Source of the DNA: Opitutales bacterium
GTDB lineage: Bacteria > Verrucomicrobiota > Verrucomicrobiia > Opitutales > UBA953
Reading direction: 5' to 3'
Assembly: GCA_024697185.1 (NCBI GenBank)
Contig: JAILGB010000013.1
Location: 1-64,000, forward strand
DNA: 64,000 nucleotides
Numbering within the stretch: the first letter of the stretch is position 1; each line of letters opens with the position of its first letter. A program made the translations under genes and the position numbers. The notes below the pieces were generated by a model. The model did no database searches. It was given only the letters and a program-made list of their open reading frames with translations, and was not told the DNA's origin. Shown here piece by piece: positions 1-7,888 of the stretch.

Positions 1-797
1 GGCACATCTTGATGACGCAAATAATAAAAATATTGCCCGTTTATGCATGCTCGAAGTTTGAAAATCCCTGAATCTTTCATTTTTAATGAGATTTTCGCTC
101 CGGTTTCTGTTATTTTGTTCCAAGTAAAATTGCCATCACTATTCAATTGTCCAAGCTCCCACTCAATTAATTTATTATCTGGCAGTTTTTCTCGCCAAAA
201 AATTGGACTTAATGCAATTTCTATAATCTCACCCTTTTTCACGAGAATTCGATCGTTCATTTTACCCAATGCATCTTTTACTGAAATGTCAATTTCGATA
301 GGAAAAAGAATTAAACTTAAACCATCTAAATCTTCATCTAAAATTTCAGGGTCATAGAAAGTTTGTGAGTATTTTATTTTTAAACTGTTTTCTACACCTG
401 GAAGCAATAGTTCATGATAACGACGCGCACCTGTCGAAATATCTTGTCCTTTTTTACATTCCGAAATCCATTGTTTTTCGTCTAAAAAAGCATCGCAACC
501 ATCGTCGGAAACCAAAGCGACAAGAGCAACAGAAGCGGGCTGTTCATCATTCCCGTCCAAATTAATCGATAAATTATAATCGATTATTTCAATTGGTTTA
601 TTTTCTTTTTCAGGATTAACAATCGTGCTATTCGAACAAACTAAATTCCCCGCACTTGCAGCAGATATTTCGGATTCAAAATCTTGATAAAATGAAACAA
701 TTTTGTAAATCGCATCGCCCGAAACAACACAAGCCGCGTTCGCAAATTGGCAAAATAATAATGCAGACCAAAAAATTAAATTCAAAAAAACCTTCAT
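1..797 (-). CDS. Unknown secreted protein, 3' end cut by window edge
   Basis: An open frame runs from the ATG at 797 off the left edge (265 codons visible). Residues 1-21 form a signal peptide: MKVFLNLIFW start, hydrophobic core, then FANA. The mature part has a Cys soon after the signal, acidic stretches and a segment rich in aromatic residues (IEWELGQLNSDG) that looks beta-strand rich. I recognise no family. The ATG overlaps the preceding stop as ATGA (797-794), so it is probably translationally coupled to the gene before it. Composition is AT-rich and the window-wide GGGAACG motif is absent, unlike most of the window, suggesting acquisition. It is probably periplasmic or exported; function unknown. 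Confidence 0.72.
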   Translation of the reverse strand, partial: MKVFLNLIFWSALLFCQFANAACVVSGDAIYKIVSFYQDFESEISAASAGNLVCSNSTIVNPEKENKPIEIIDYNLSINLDGNDEQPASVALVALVSDDGCDAFLDEKQWISECKKGQDISTGARRYHELLLPGVENSLKIKYSQTFYDPEILDEDLDGLSLILFPIEIDISVKDALGKMNDRILVKKGEIIEIALSPIFWREKLPDNKLIEWELGQLNSDGNFTWNKITETGAKISLKMKDSGIFKLRACINGQYFYYLRHQDV

Positions 798-1099
798 TTT
801 GTTCGCCTCCATTTTCGTAATTCTTTTTCTTCTTTATTGGCAAAATCGACAAATCGCGTTCCTACATCTTTCATGCCTGGAATTTTAGGAATTTTCTTCG
901 CAGCGATCTTTGCTTTTCGATATTGTTTTGATTTTAAATACATCCACGAAAGCCAATAATAAGTTCGTGCACGACCAATATCATTATCAATATATTTTGG
1001 AATAAATTTTTCTAATTCTTTGCAGACATACGGAAACGCAACCATACCATAACTTCGCGCGCGAACAAGATGGGATTCGTAAGCATTTGCAAATTTCAT
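794..1099 (-). CDS. Small basic protein of unknown function
   Basis: This 101-residue protein starts MKFANAYESH. The ATG at 1099 overlaps the upstream stop as ATGA (1099-1096), and its own stop overlaps the next gene in the same way, making it the middle of a tightly coupled three-gene set. A slightly longer form from an upstream TTG is possible but less likely given the coupling. It is Lys/Arg/Tyr-rich and predicted helical, with a repeat-like 'RARTYYWLSWMYLKSKQYRKAKIAAKKI' character reminiscent of a single TPR-type helical hairpin (inference). There is no signal peptide or membrane segment. AT-rich, no iterated motif. Function unknown. Confidence 0.6.
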   Translation of the reverse strand: MKFANAYESHLVRARSYGMVAFPYVCKELEKFIPKYIDNDIGRARTYYWLSWMYLKSKQYRKAKIAAKKIPKIPGMKDVGTRFVDFANKEEKELRKWRRTK

Positions 1100-1614
1100 C
1101 GACAAATTTTTATTGTTTTTATCAATGGATTATTAAAATACGGCGCCAACCATGCGTTCTCTAAACACAATAAGAGTGCCAAATATTCGCGCTTTTTATT
1201 TTCATTTTTCAATAAACTTTCATTTTTTAAAAACAACGAATAATAAAGCGACGGAATCAATTCGCAAACGCTTAAAAATGCGATTTCTTGTTCTTTTTCA
1301 TCCGAGCTTTTTTGTTTTTCTTCAATAAAATTTGTAATTTCTAAAATCGAATATGCCAAAACTCCTCTCACTGACAAATCTTTTTTCAAATAGGAACTTA
1401 TTTGATAATAACCGCGAGGATTGTAAACAAATTTTTCACCAACAAGACTTTTTTGATTATTTAAAATTTCTTTTGTTTTTAGACGCACAACTGTCGAAGA
1501 AAAAGTTGGCGATTTCATAAAGCTATCGCATAAAATTTCGAATTCGCCAGCAAACATTTGCACAAAACAAATGCAAAAAATAAAAATCGAGGCAAAAAAT
1601 TGTCGAAAAGTCAT
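1096..1614 (-). CDS. Unknown secreted protein, first gene of coupled cassette
   Basis: I place the start at ATG 1614 (MTFRQFFASI), because this gives a clean signal peptide (hydrophobic FFASIFIFCICFVQMF, then AGEF). An in-frame extension upstream would bury it. The mature protein of about 150 residues is mostly helical, with a KEEKQKSSDEKEQE stretch and several Cys. I recognise no family. It is the first of three genes joined by ATGA overlaps and lies 131 bp downstream of the uvrC stop, so it could be read through from uvrC or have its own promoter in 1,615-1,745. AT-rich and free of the GGGAACG motif. Confidence 0.6.
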   Translation of the reverse strand: MTFRQFFASIFIFCICFVQMFAGEFEILCDSFMKSPTFSSTVVRLKTKEILNNQKSLVGEKFVYNPRGYYQISSYLKKDLSVRGVLAYSILEITNFIEEKQKSSDEKEQEIAFLSVCELIPSLYYSLFLKNESLLKNENKKREYLALLLCLENAWLAPYFNNPLIKTIKICR

Positions 1615-1745
1615 TGCGCAATTCAATATAAATAAATTTTGTATTCCTGTAAATAAAAGAACGCATAAATTTTGATTTATAATGAGGGAAAGTCTTCTTT
1701 TAAACTTTTCGACAAAAGAGCCGGTCGCTCCCCAATTATACACAA

Positions 1746-3296
1746 CTAAATTTGTTTTAAAAATGCGAACAAATCTTCGGCAAAACGCGCGCCGATCCCG
1801 TCAACGCCCGCGAGTTCTTCGAGCGTCGCGTTTTTCATCGCGGGAACGCTTTTGAATTTTTTGAGCAACGCCTCTTTGCGCCGCTCGCCGAGTCCCGGCA
1901 TTTCATCAAGCACCGATTCGCGAATTTTGCGGGAACGCAAATCTGCGTTGTAAGTGTTGGCAAAACGGTGGGATTCGTCGCGCAAACGCTGCAACAATCG
2001 CAATGCGGGCGCGTTCTCGGGCAGTTTGAGCGGATCGCGACCGTCATTAAAAATAATCGTTTCCTCCCGTTTCGCCATGCCGATCATCATCGGAGGCTCG
2101 ACTCCCATTGCGGCAAAAGCTTCGAGTGCCAAAGAAATTTGCCCTGTCCCACCGTCAATGACAATCAAATCCGGGAACGGTCTGTTTTCGCGATGCAGAC
2201 GCGAATAACGCCTGAAAACGGTTTCCCACATCGAGCGGAAATCGTTGTTGCCGGTCTCCGCCGCGCGCGTCGGCACGGGAACGAAGTCCCCCGCTTTCCA
2301 AGCCGCAAGCGCCCGGGCGGTCGCAGCTTTATTTTTTTCCAACGCCCAATTGATGCGAAAACGCCGATATTCTTTTTTGTCGGGAACGCCGTCTTTGAAG
2401 CGCACACACGAAGAAACGACAAAAGTTCCGGAGATATGGGAAATGTCAAAACATTCCATTGTGCGCGGCGGGAACGGCATTTTTAAAATTTCCCCCAACT
2501 GCGCCATCGCTTCTTTCGGCGATGTCGGATCCGCCAGCGGATTGCCGTTCATAAATTTTCGCGAACGCTCCAATGTCCGCTCGAGCGCCTCTATCTGATC
2601 GCGCAAATGCGCCGCGCGCTCATAGGCTTCCGCCGCTGCGGCCTCCTGCATTTGTGTGCGCAAACGGGAAATCTCCTCGCGGTCCCGCCCTTCCAAAAAA
2701 TCGCAGGCAGCCTCTACGCGGGAACGATAATCCGCCTCGCTCACGACATTGGCATGGGCGTAGATTTCCGCGCGCGCATCGTCGTAGAGTCTCCAAAGTC
2801 CGTTCCCGAGGGGAAGCGGATGTGTGTCGCCGAGCAAGATCCCGAACTGTTTTCGCAGGCGCTGCAATGTGCGGCGCACTTCCGTCGCATGCGGGAACGG
2901 CCCGAAATAGCGAGCCTTGTCCGTAGTCCGCACCCGGACAATTTTAAAAACCGGCAACACGGCTTCCAAATCCACGCGAATTTGGATAAACTGCTTGTCG
3001 TCCGTAAACGACGTGTTGTATTTGGGCTTCAAGTCTTTGATCAGGCGCCCTTCCAGCAACAAAGCCTCCGTTTCCGAGCGCACGAGATGAAAATCGAAAT
3101 CGGCGATCAAATCAACCAGCGCCCGAATTTTAGGCCCCAAAAACGCACGCCGTCCGGCTTGAAAATAAGTCGATACCCGACGCTTCAGATCTTTTGCCTT
3201 GCCGACATAAAGAATTGTCCCCAGACGGTCTTTCATCAGATAGACGCCGGGCTTGTGCGGCAACGCGCGCACTTTTTCCTTCAAACTCTCGGGCAT
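1746..3296 (-). CDS. uvrC: UvrABC system protein C
   Basis: UvrC makes the dual incisions flanking bulky DNA lesions after UvrAB loading. Residues 14-45 are a GIY-YIG nuclease core (GVYLM, YVGKAK, then catalytic-type Arg in DLKRR). A UVR helical hairpin that contacts UvrB lies near 210-240. The C-terminal RNase H-like nuclease starts at about 282 (ECFDISHISG) and includes VIDGGTGQ. Two helix-hairpin-helix motifs close the protein (MPGLGERR, VDGIGARFA). At 516 residues it is shorter than the usual ~600, mainly between the GIY-YIG and UVR parts. Several iterated motifs encode RSR/RER-type residues. It stands alone, without uvrA or uvrB nearby. Confidence 0.96.
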   Translation of the reverse strand: MPESLKEKVRALPHKPGVYLMKDRLGTILYVGKAKDLKRRVSTYFQAGRRAFLGPKIRALVDLIADFDFHLVRSETEALLLEGRLIKDLKPKYNTSFTDDKQFIQIRVDLEAVLPVFKIVRVRTTDKARYFGPFPHATEVRRTLQRLRKQFGILLGDTHPLPLGNGLWRLYDDARAEIYAHANVVSEADYRSRVEAACDFLEGRDREEISRLRTQMQEAAAAEAYERAAHLRDQIEALERTLERSRKFMNGNPLADPTSPKEAMAQLGEILKMPFPPRTMECFDISHISGTFVVSSCVRFKDGVPDKKEYRRFRINWALEKNKAATARALAAWKAGDFVPVPTRAAETGNNDFRSMWETVFRRYSRLHRENRPFPDLIVIDGGTGQISLALEAFAAMGVEPPMMIGMAKREETIIFNDGRDPLKLPENAPALRLLQRLRDESHRFANTYNADLRSRKIRESVLDEMPGLGERRKEALLKKFKSVPAMKNATLEELAGVDGIGARFAEDLFAFLKQI

Positions 3297-3378
3297 AGAT
3301 TCAGTTTAACGGATTCCTGACAAAAAGTAAAAGCGCGGGAACGCCGATTTTGCGGGAACGGCACTTTTTCGCGGGAAC

Positions 3379-3416
3379 GAAAAAAGCGCCCGGATTTTAT
3401 TTTTCCGGACGCTTTC
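3379..3416 (-). terminator. Intrinsic terminator after tdh
   Basis: A hairpin with arms AAAGCGcCCGG and CCGGaCGCTTT (one mismatch) and an AT-rich loop, followed on the minus strand by a T-run, lies 22 bp past the tdh stop. Three direct copies of GGGAACG precede it at 3,337-3,380. Confidence 0.8.
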
Positions 3417-3437
3417 AAAAATTTGATTTTTTGACGC

Positions 3438-4469
3438 TTAAATATTCGTCCAATCAAGGATTACTTTTCCCGCGGTCCCGTCAATCATCGCTTGGAATCC
3501 TTTGTCAAATTCCTTATACGACATCCGGTGCGTGATAATGGGGGAAACGTCCATTCCCGCCTGAATCAAAGCCATCATCTTATACCAGGTTTCAAACATT
3601 TCCCGGCCGTAAATGCCTTTGAGGAAGAGTCCCTTGAAGATGATTTTGCTCATATCGAGCGGTTTGGGCGATGCCGGAATACCGAGCAGTGAAATACGGC
3701 CGCCGCACGCCATCGTGTCGAGCATCCCGTTAAACGCCACGCTGTTGCCGGACATTTCGAGACCGATATCCCATCCTTCGGTCATTCCGAGTTCCTTCAT
3801 CACTTCCGGCAAGGATTTTTCCATCGTGTTGACCGCCATCGTCGGATGCATTTTCTCTGCGAGTTTAAGGCGGACAGGATTGACGTCCGTAATCACGACA
3901 TAACGGGCACCTGCCGCCTTTGCCAACGGGATCGCCATAATGCCGATCGGTCCCGCGCCCGTGATCAAAACGTCTTCACCGACGACATTGAAGGACAGCG
4001 CCGTATGGGCGGCGTTCCCGAGCGGATCCAAAATCGCCGCGATTTCATCGGGAATATTGTCCGGCAACGGCACGATATTTTTGGCGGGAAGCGAAAGGAG
4101 CTCCGCGAACGCGCCGGGACGGTTGACGCCCACGCCTTGCGTATTGGGGCAGAGATGTTTTTTGCCCGCGCGGCAATTGCGGCAATGCCCGCAAACAATA
4201 TGACCCTCGCCGGAAACGCGCTGGCCGATTTTCAAATGCTTGACATTGGCGCCGAGTTTTTCGATCACGCCGGCGTATTCGTGGCCGACGACCATCGGCA
4301 CAGGAATCGTCTTTTGCGACCATTCATCCCATTTGTAAATGTGAACGTCCGTGCCGCAAATCGCAGTCTTTTTAATGCGAATGAGGACATCGTCCGGGCC
4401 GACTTCCGGCTCGGGAACGTCCATCAGCCACAAACCTTCTTTGGCTTCTTTTTTAACGAGAGCTTTCAT
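3438..4469 (-). CDS. tdh: L-threonine 3-dehydrogenase
   Basis: Tdh oxidises L-threonine to 2-amino-3-ketobutyrate with NAD+, the first step of threonine breakdown to glycine and acetyl-CoA. It is a 343-residue zinc medium-chain dehydrogenase, the usual length. CGTDVHIY holds the catalytic-zinc Cys (about 38) and GHEYAG the His. [16 protein letters not shown] is the structural-zinc lobe, and GAGPIGIMA is the Rossmann nucleotide loop. Partner kbl (ketobutyrate CoA ligase) is not adjacent, and no other threonine gene is in the window. The leader is A-rich, without a Shine-Dalgarno sequence. The gene is flanked by its own terminator and that of fabV, so it is probably monocistronic. Confidence 0.95.
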   Translation of the reverse strand: MKALVKKEAKEGLWLMDVPEPEVGPDDVLIRIKKTAICGTDVHIYKWDEWSQKTIPVPMVVGHEYAGVIEKLGANVKHLKIGQRVSGEGHIVCGHCRNCRAGKKHLCPNTQGVGVNRPGAFAELLSLPAKNIVPLPDNIPDEIAAILDPLGNAAHTALSFNVVGEDVLITGAGPIGIMAIPLAKAAGARYVVITDVNPVRLKLAEKMHPTMAVNTMEKSLPEVMKELGMTEGWDIGLEMSGNSVAFNGMLDTMACGGRISLLGIPASPKPLDMSKIIFKGLFLKGIYGREMFETWYKMMALIQAGMDVSPIITHRMSYKEFDKGFQAMIDGTAGKVILDWTNI

Positions 4470-4551
4470 TGTTTTCTATTGTTTGGTTTAAAAATATTTT
4501 TGACCCAATTCCGGCAATTGGCAAGATTTAAAATCCTGTTCCCGGGAAAAG

Positions 4552-4590
4552 CAAATCGCGTTCCCGCGACAATGACGGGAACGCGATTTT
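4552..4590 (-). terminator. Motif-built terminator after fabV
   Basis: Perfect inverted repeat with arms AAATCGCGTTCCCG and CGGGAACGCGATTT and a short loop, 16 bp past the fabV stop. Each arm is one copy of the iterated motif. Confidence 0.85.
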
Positions 4591-4605
4591 CAAAACGGTA
4601 TGCAA

Positions 4606-5799
4606 TTATGCTATCGGAACCTCCGTCTCGACTTCGGCGCTATAATCGACACCCGGTAAGCCGAAACCGAAAAGTTTCAAAAATCCGCTCTGATAGCCTG
4701 CAAAATCGGAAAGTTCCTCAAGGTTTTCCGTATTGATCTTGGGCCAGATTTCAAAAACTTCTTTTTGGACATCTTCGCGCATTTCCCAGTCGTCGATATG
4801 GACAAGCCCGACATCGTCGTATTTGAGCATTCCGCTATTATACATCTGATCTTCAAAAAGGCGTTGGATCTGCTCGATGCAATCTTCGTGAATGCCCTTC
4901 GCCTTCATGATTTTGAAAAGGATGGAGATATAAAGCGGCACGACGGGGATCGCCGAAGACGCTTGAGTGACGACAGCCTTGTTGACGGAGACAAACGCGC
5001 GGCCGCGCAAGGTTTTGAGCTGGGCGTCGATCGCTTTTGCCGCGGCATACAAATCTTTTTTTGCCTGACCGATCGAGCCGTCCTTGTAAATCGGCCAGGT
5101 CAGTTGCGGTCCGACATAGGAATAGGCAACGGACTGGCAACCCTGCGCCAAAAGACCCGCTTCTTCGAGAGCGTCCATCCAAAGCTTCCAATCTTCGCCA
5201 CCCATGACCTTGACCGTCGCCGCGATTTCCGCGTCCGTCGCCGGCTGCATCGTCACTTCATCGACCACTTTTTTGTCCGTGTTCAAATTTTTGGAAGTGT
5301 AAGGCGAGCCCACGGGCTTCAAAACCGATGAATAAGTCTCTCCGCTCACGGGATCGGTTCTTCTGGGAGCGGCGAGCGAATAGACAACCAAGTCGATTTG
5401 AGGCATCTCCTTTTTCAGCCGCTCAATAACGGCGGTCTTCATCGCGCTCGAAAAAGCGTCGCCGTTGGCGGATGCCGCATAAAGTCCCGCCTTGCGGGCT
5501 TCCGCTTCAAACGCGGCGGTGTTGTACCAGCCGGCGGACGCCGTTTTGCCGTTGGCTGCCGGCCTTTCAAAATAAACGCCGAAAGTATTGGCGCCCGCAC
5601 CGAACGCCGCCGAAATGCGCGACGCCAAGCCGTAGCCTGTCGAAGCGCCGATCACCAAAACATTTTTGGGACCGTTTTTAATCGCCGGGCGCGATTTCAC
5701 ATATGCAATCTGTTCGCGGACATGCGCTGCACAACCTTCCGGATGAGCCGTAATGCAAACAAAGCCGCGAACTCTTGGACTAACAACTTGCTTTGCCAT
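4606..5799 (-). CDS. fabV: Trans-2-enoyl-CoA/ACP reductase, FabV/TER family
   Basis: FabV/TER uses NADH to reduce the 2-enoyl thioester in the last step of fatty-acid elongation (or of butyrate-type fermentation). The 397-residue length fits the family. VLVIGASTGYGLASRI (about 47-62) is the extended dinucleotide-binding loop typical of FabV. The catalytic Tyr-x8-Lys is in PIYKDGSIGQAK (about 235-245), and the C-terminal YDDVGLVHIDDWEMR region is also characteristic. Whether the physiological substrate is ACP- or CoA-bound cannot be told here. A sigma70-like promoter puts the -10 box 9 nt before the ATG, implying a nearly leaderless mRNA. Confidence 0.93.
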   Translation of the reverse strand: MAKQVVSPRVRGFVCITAHPEGCAAHVREQIAYVKSRPAIKNGPKNVLVIGASTGYGLASRISAAFGAGANTFGVYFERPAANGKTASAGWYNTAAFEAEARKAGLYAASANGDAFSSAMKTAVIERLKKEMPQIDLVVYSLAAPRRTDPVSGETYSSVLKPVGSPYTSKNLNTDKKVVDEVTMQPATDAEIAATVKVMGGEDWKLWMDALEEAGLLAQGCQSVAYSYVGPQLTWPIYKDGSIGQAKKDLYAAAKAIDAQLKTLRGRAFVSVNKAVVTQASSAIPVVPLYISILFKIMKAKGIHEDCIEQIQRLFEDQMYNSGMLKYDDVGLVHIDDWEMREDVQKEVFEIWPKINTENLEELSDFAGYQSGFLKLFGFGLPGVDYSAEVETEVPIA

Positions 5800-5808
5800 A
5801 GTGACTTT

Positions 5809-5837
5809 ATTATAAAATCGCCCGTCCCGATTCTCAA
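5809..5837 (-). promoter_or_regulatory. fabV promoter, leaderless-type
   Basis: TTGAGA, 17-bp spacer, TATAAT on the minus strand. The -10 box ends 9 nt before the fabV ATG, so transcription should start within about 2-3 nt of the start codon. Confidence 0.7.
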
Positions 5838-5860
5838 TTCATAATTTTGTCGGCGACAAG

Positions 5861-6508
5861 TTAAAAATAGGGATTGTTCGCGGATTCGTCCCCGATCGTC
5901 GAGTCGGGACCGTGACCGGGCAAAACGCGCGTTCCCGACGGGAGCGGCATCAATTTTTCGCGAATACTCCGGCACAACAGCTTGTAGTCGCCGCCCGGGA
6001 AATCGCTCCTACCGACAGACCCACAAAAAAGAGCGTCCCCCGTAAAAACAAGCGCCGCGTTCCCGCAATAAAACGCCAGCGAGCCGGGGCAATGGCCGGG
6101 AACATAAAGCGCACGCCAATCGCAGTCCAAAAGCCTAAAATTTTCTCCGTCCGCCAAAATCCGGTCAACGGCGAACGGCAAAAAATCTTTTTCCGTCAAC
6201 TGCGGGAACGCCATTCTGAAAAAAGGTGACATCCGCTCCGGATGTTCCGTCCACTCGCAAGTCTCCGCGTGCGCATAGACGGGAACGGGATATGGAAGCG
6301 AGCGCTTGATTTTGACGATCCCGCCGATATGATCCCAATGCCCGTGAGTGACCAGGATCGCCCTTAACGTCAGTCCGCGGGAACGCAACGGCTCCTCGAT
6401 CGTCTCCCAAGCGTCCTTGGGCGCATCGACGAGCACGCAGTCCTTGCCGGAGATGCAAAGATAAATATTTGTTTGGATCAGCCCTGTCGGGAACGTTAAA
6501 ATTTCCAT
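5861..6508 (-). CDS. Metallo-beta-lactamase fold hydrolase, glyoxalase II-like
   Basis: This 215-residue binuclear metal hydrolase has THGHWDH near residue 54, a third ligand in VPGHCPGS, the bridging Asp in GDALF and a final His in LPGHGPDS. The short form lacks the long C-terminal glutathione-binding domain of classic GloB. It most resembles YcbL-type hydrolases, which act on small thioesters or remain unassigned. It starts 26 bp after the stop of the upstream secreted-protein gene and probably shares its transcript. Four or more iterated motifs fall in its coding sequence. Exact substrate unknown. Confidence 0.85.
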   Translation of the reverse strand: MEILTFPTGLIQTNIYLCISGKDCVLVDAPKDAWETIEEPLRSRGLTLRAILVTHGHWDHIGGIVKIKRSLPYPVPVYAHAETCEWTEHPERMSPFFRMAFPQLTEKDFLPFAVDRILADGENFRLLDCDWRALYVPGHCPGSLAFYCGNAALVFTGDALFCGSVGRSDFPGGDYKLLCRSIREKLMPLPSGTRVLPGHGPDSTIGDESANNPYF

Positions 6509-6534
6509 AGTCTAAAAATCGGCGTTCCCGCACA

Positions 6535-7716
6535 TCACTGTTTTTTTATCTCCACCTTGTCGTTGCCCGGCTTGATAAACGGCAATCCCGGCTCGTCACT
6601 GTGGGAACGTCTGAAAAGATAGCGGTTGATGCCCTGCATCGAAATGCCGCCCTGTTCGGGGCTGGGCAAAAGCAATTCCGTCGAAAACGCCTTTGTTTGG
6701 CGATATTGCTCGAGCATTTTTTTCGCAAAACTTTCATTGACCCGGATCTCCGTTTGGCGATTGTTTTCCCAAGTGCCGCCGACAGCGCTCTGCTTCCGTT
6801 CAAAACGCTTGTCGTTCCCGCCAAAAATCTTTTGCAAAAACGAAGGGCTTTCGGGAACGCCGTCAAAACGTTTTTGTCCGAGTGAGGAAAATTTGGAATG
6901 CCATTGGTCAAAACTGATGATTTTGTCGTAATTTTCGTTGCTTTCCAATGCGAATTCGCGGTCAAAGGATTCGGCGTTCCCGCCGAGACTTTCGTTCATT
7001 TTCGTATAATTTTTCAATGACGCGGTCCCGTCAACGCTTTCGCTGTGATGAATGCCGCTCCCGGACAGGAAAAACGGCAGGTCGCGCCCGTCTTCCGTTT
7101 TGAGCGGCTCTATCATGTTTGCCGACGGGTCGAGCATGATTTCCCCCGTGTCTTCCGCCGTCGCCCAAAGTTCCCCCTGGGATTTTTTTGCGGCTTCTTC
7201 GGCGAGGCGTTTCCGTTCCTGCGCAGCAAATTCCAACTGCTTTTTGCGAATCTCGCGCGTCGCCACCCAGGGAGATGACAATTTTTTACGGGAACGCGGT
7301 TTTGTGTCCGGTTCCGGCGTTCCCGCGACAGTTTCCGGCTCTCCGCCCAAATCGACAATCGGCAAATCCAACGCGCCCGCATTGACGGCGGGAACGTCCG
7401 CATCGTTGACGCCGAGTTCCTCCAAAGCTGCGCCGCCAGCCATCGGGTCAAGGTTAAAATCTTCTCCCAACAGCGAATCGTCCAATCCAGCCGTTGACGA
7501 CTGCAACTGCCGCAAATCGACATTGGAGGTGCTGAAAACAATGTTCCCGTGAGCGTCGTATTGCACCTCCTTGCGCTTTTCGACACCGCCGCCTTCCACA
7601 ATGATGCGATAGCCGCCGACACTCGCGTTTTTCATAAATTTGCCCGCAAACGCCGTTCCCGCAAAACTCGCAAAAAGAGACGCGGCAACAAACAGAATGA
7701 CAGATTTTGAATACAT
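6535..7716 (-). CDS. Unknown exported Lys/Glu-rich protein
   Basis: I choose ATG 7716 (MYSKSVILFV) because it gives a standard signal peptide ending near AFAG; an ATG six codons upstream also exists. The roughly 390-residue mature protein has an Asp/Leu-rich N-terminal part, a charged helical stretch near 155-185 (REIRKKQLEFAAQERK) and a C-terminal segment with ELLLPSPEQGG and repeated aromatic/basic residues. There are no recognisable catalytic motifs. It has at least eight GGGAACG copies, so it is a long-time resident rather than a new arrival. It is the first gene of a two-gene unit with the MBL hydrolase. Function unknown; periplasmic location inferred. Confidence 0.65.
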   Translation of the reverse strand: MYSKSVILFVAASLFASFAGTAFAGKFMKNASVGGYRIIVEGGGVEKRKEVQYDAHGNIVFSTSNVDLRQLQSSTAGLDDSLLGEDFNLDPMAGGAALEELGVNDADVPAVNAGALDLPIVDLGGEPETVAGTPEPDTKPRSRKKLSSPWVATREIRKKQLEFAAQERKRLAEEAAKKSQGELWATAEDTGEIMLDPSANMIEPLKTEDGRDLPFFLSGSGIHHSESVDGTASLKNYTKMNESLGGNAESFDREFALESNENYDKIISFDQWHSKFSSLGQKRFDGVPESPSFLQKIFGGNDKRFERKQSAVGGTWENNRQTEIRVNESFAKKMLEQYRQTKAFSTELLLPSPEQGGISMQGINRYLFRRSHSDEPGLPFIKPGNDKVEIKKQ

Positions 7717-7813
7717 CAAATCAAGGGGGAACACATTCTATTAAAACGACAAAAAGCCCAAAACGAAAGCAAAAAACGACGAACCCCGCCCTGTTCGACG
7801 CTATAACAATTTC

Positions 7814-7842
7814 TTGAAACCCTCCCGCACATCAAGTAGAAT
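7814..7842 (+). promoter_or_regulatory. Promoter of phenol-lyase-like gene
   Basis: TTGAAA, 17-bp spacer, TAGAAT on the plus strand, predicting a 40-nt leader before ATG 7889. This also argues against the in-frame upstream start at 7,814, which would overlap the -35 box. Confidence 0.65.
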
Positions 7843-7888
7843 GACGAGACACCCCACACTTTTTTCTAATCTAAACAAAACTAAAATT

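Noticed and set aside
7814-7888. Longer N-terminus for the phenol-lyase-like protein
   Set aside because: It would start inside the predicted -35 box, and the extra residues do not match the family.
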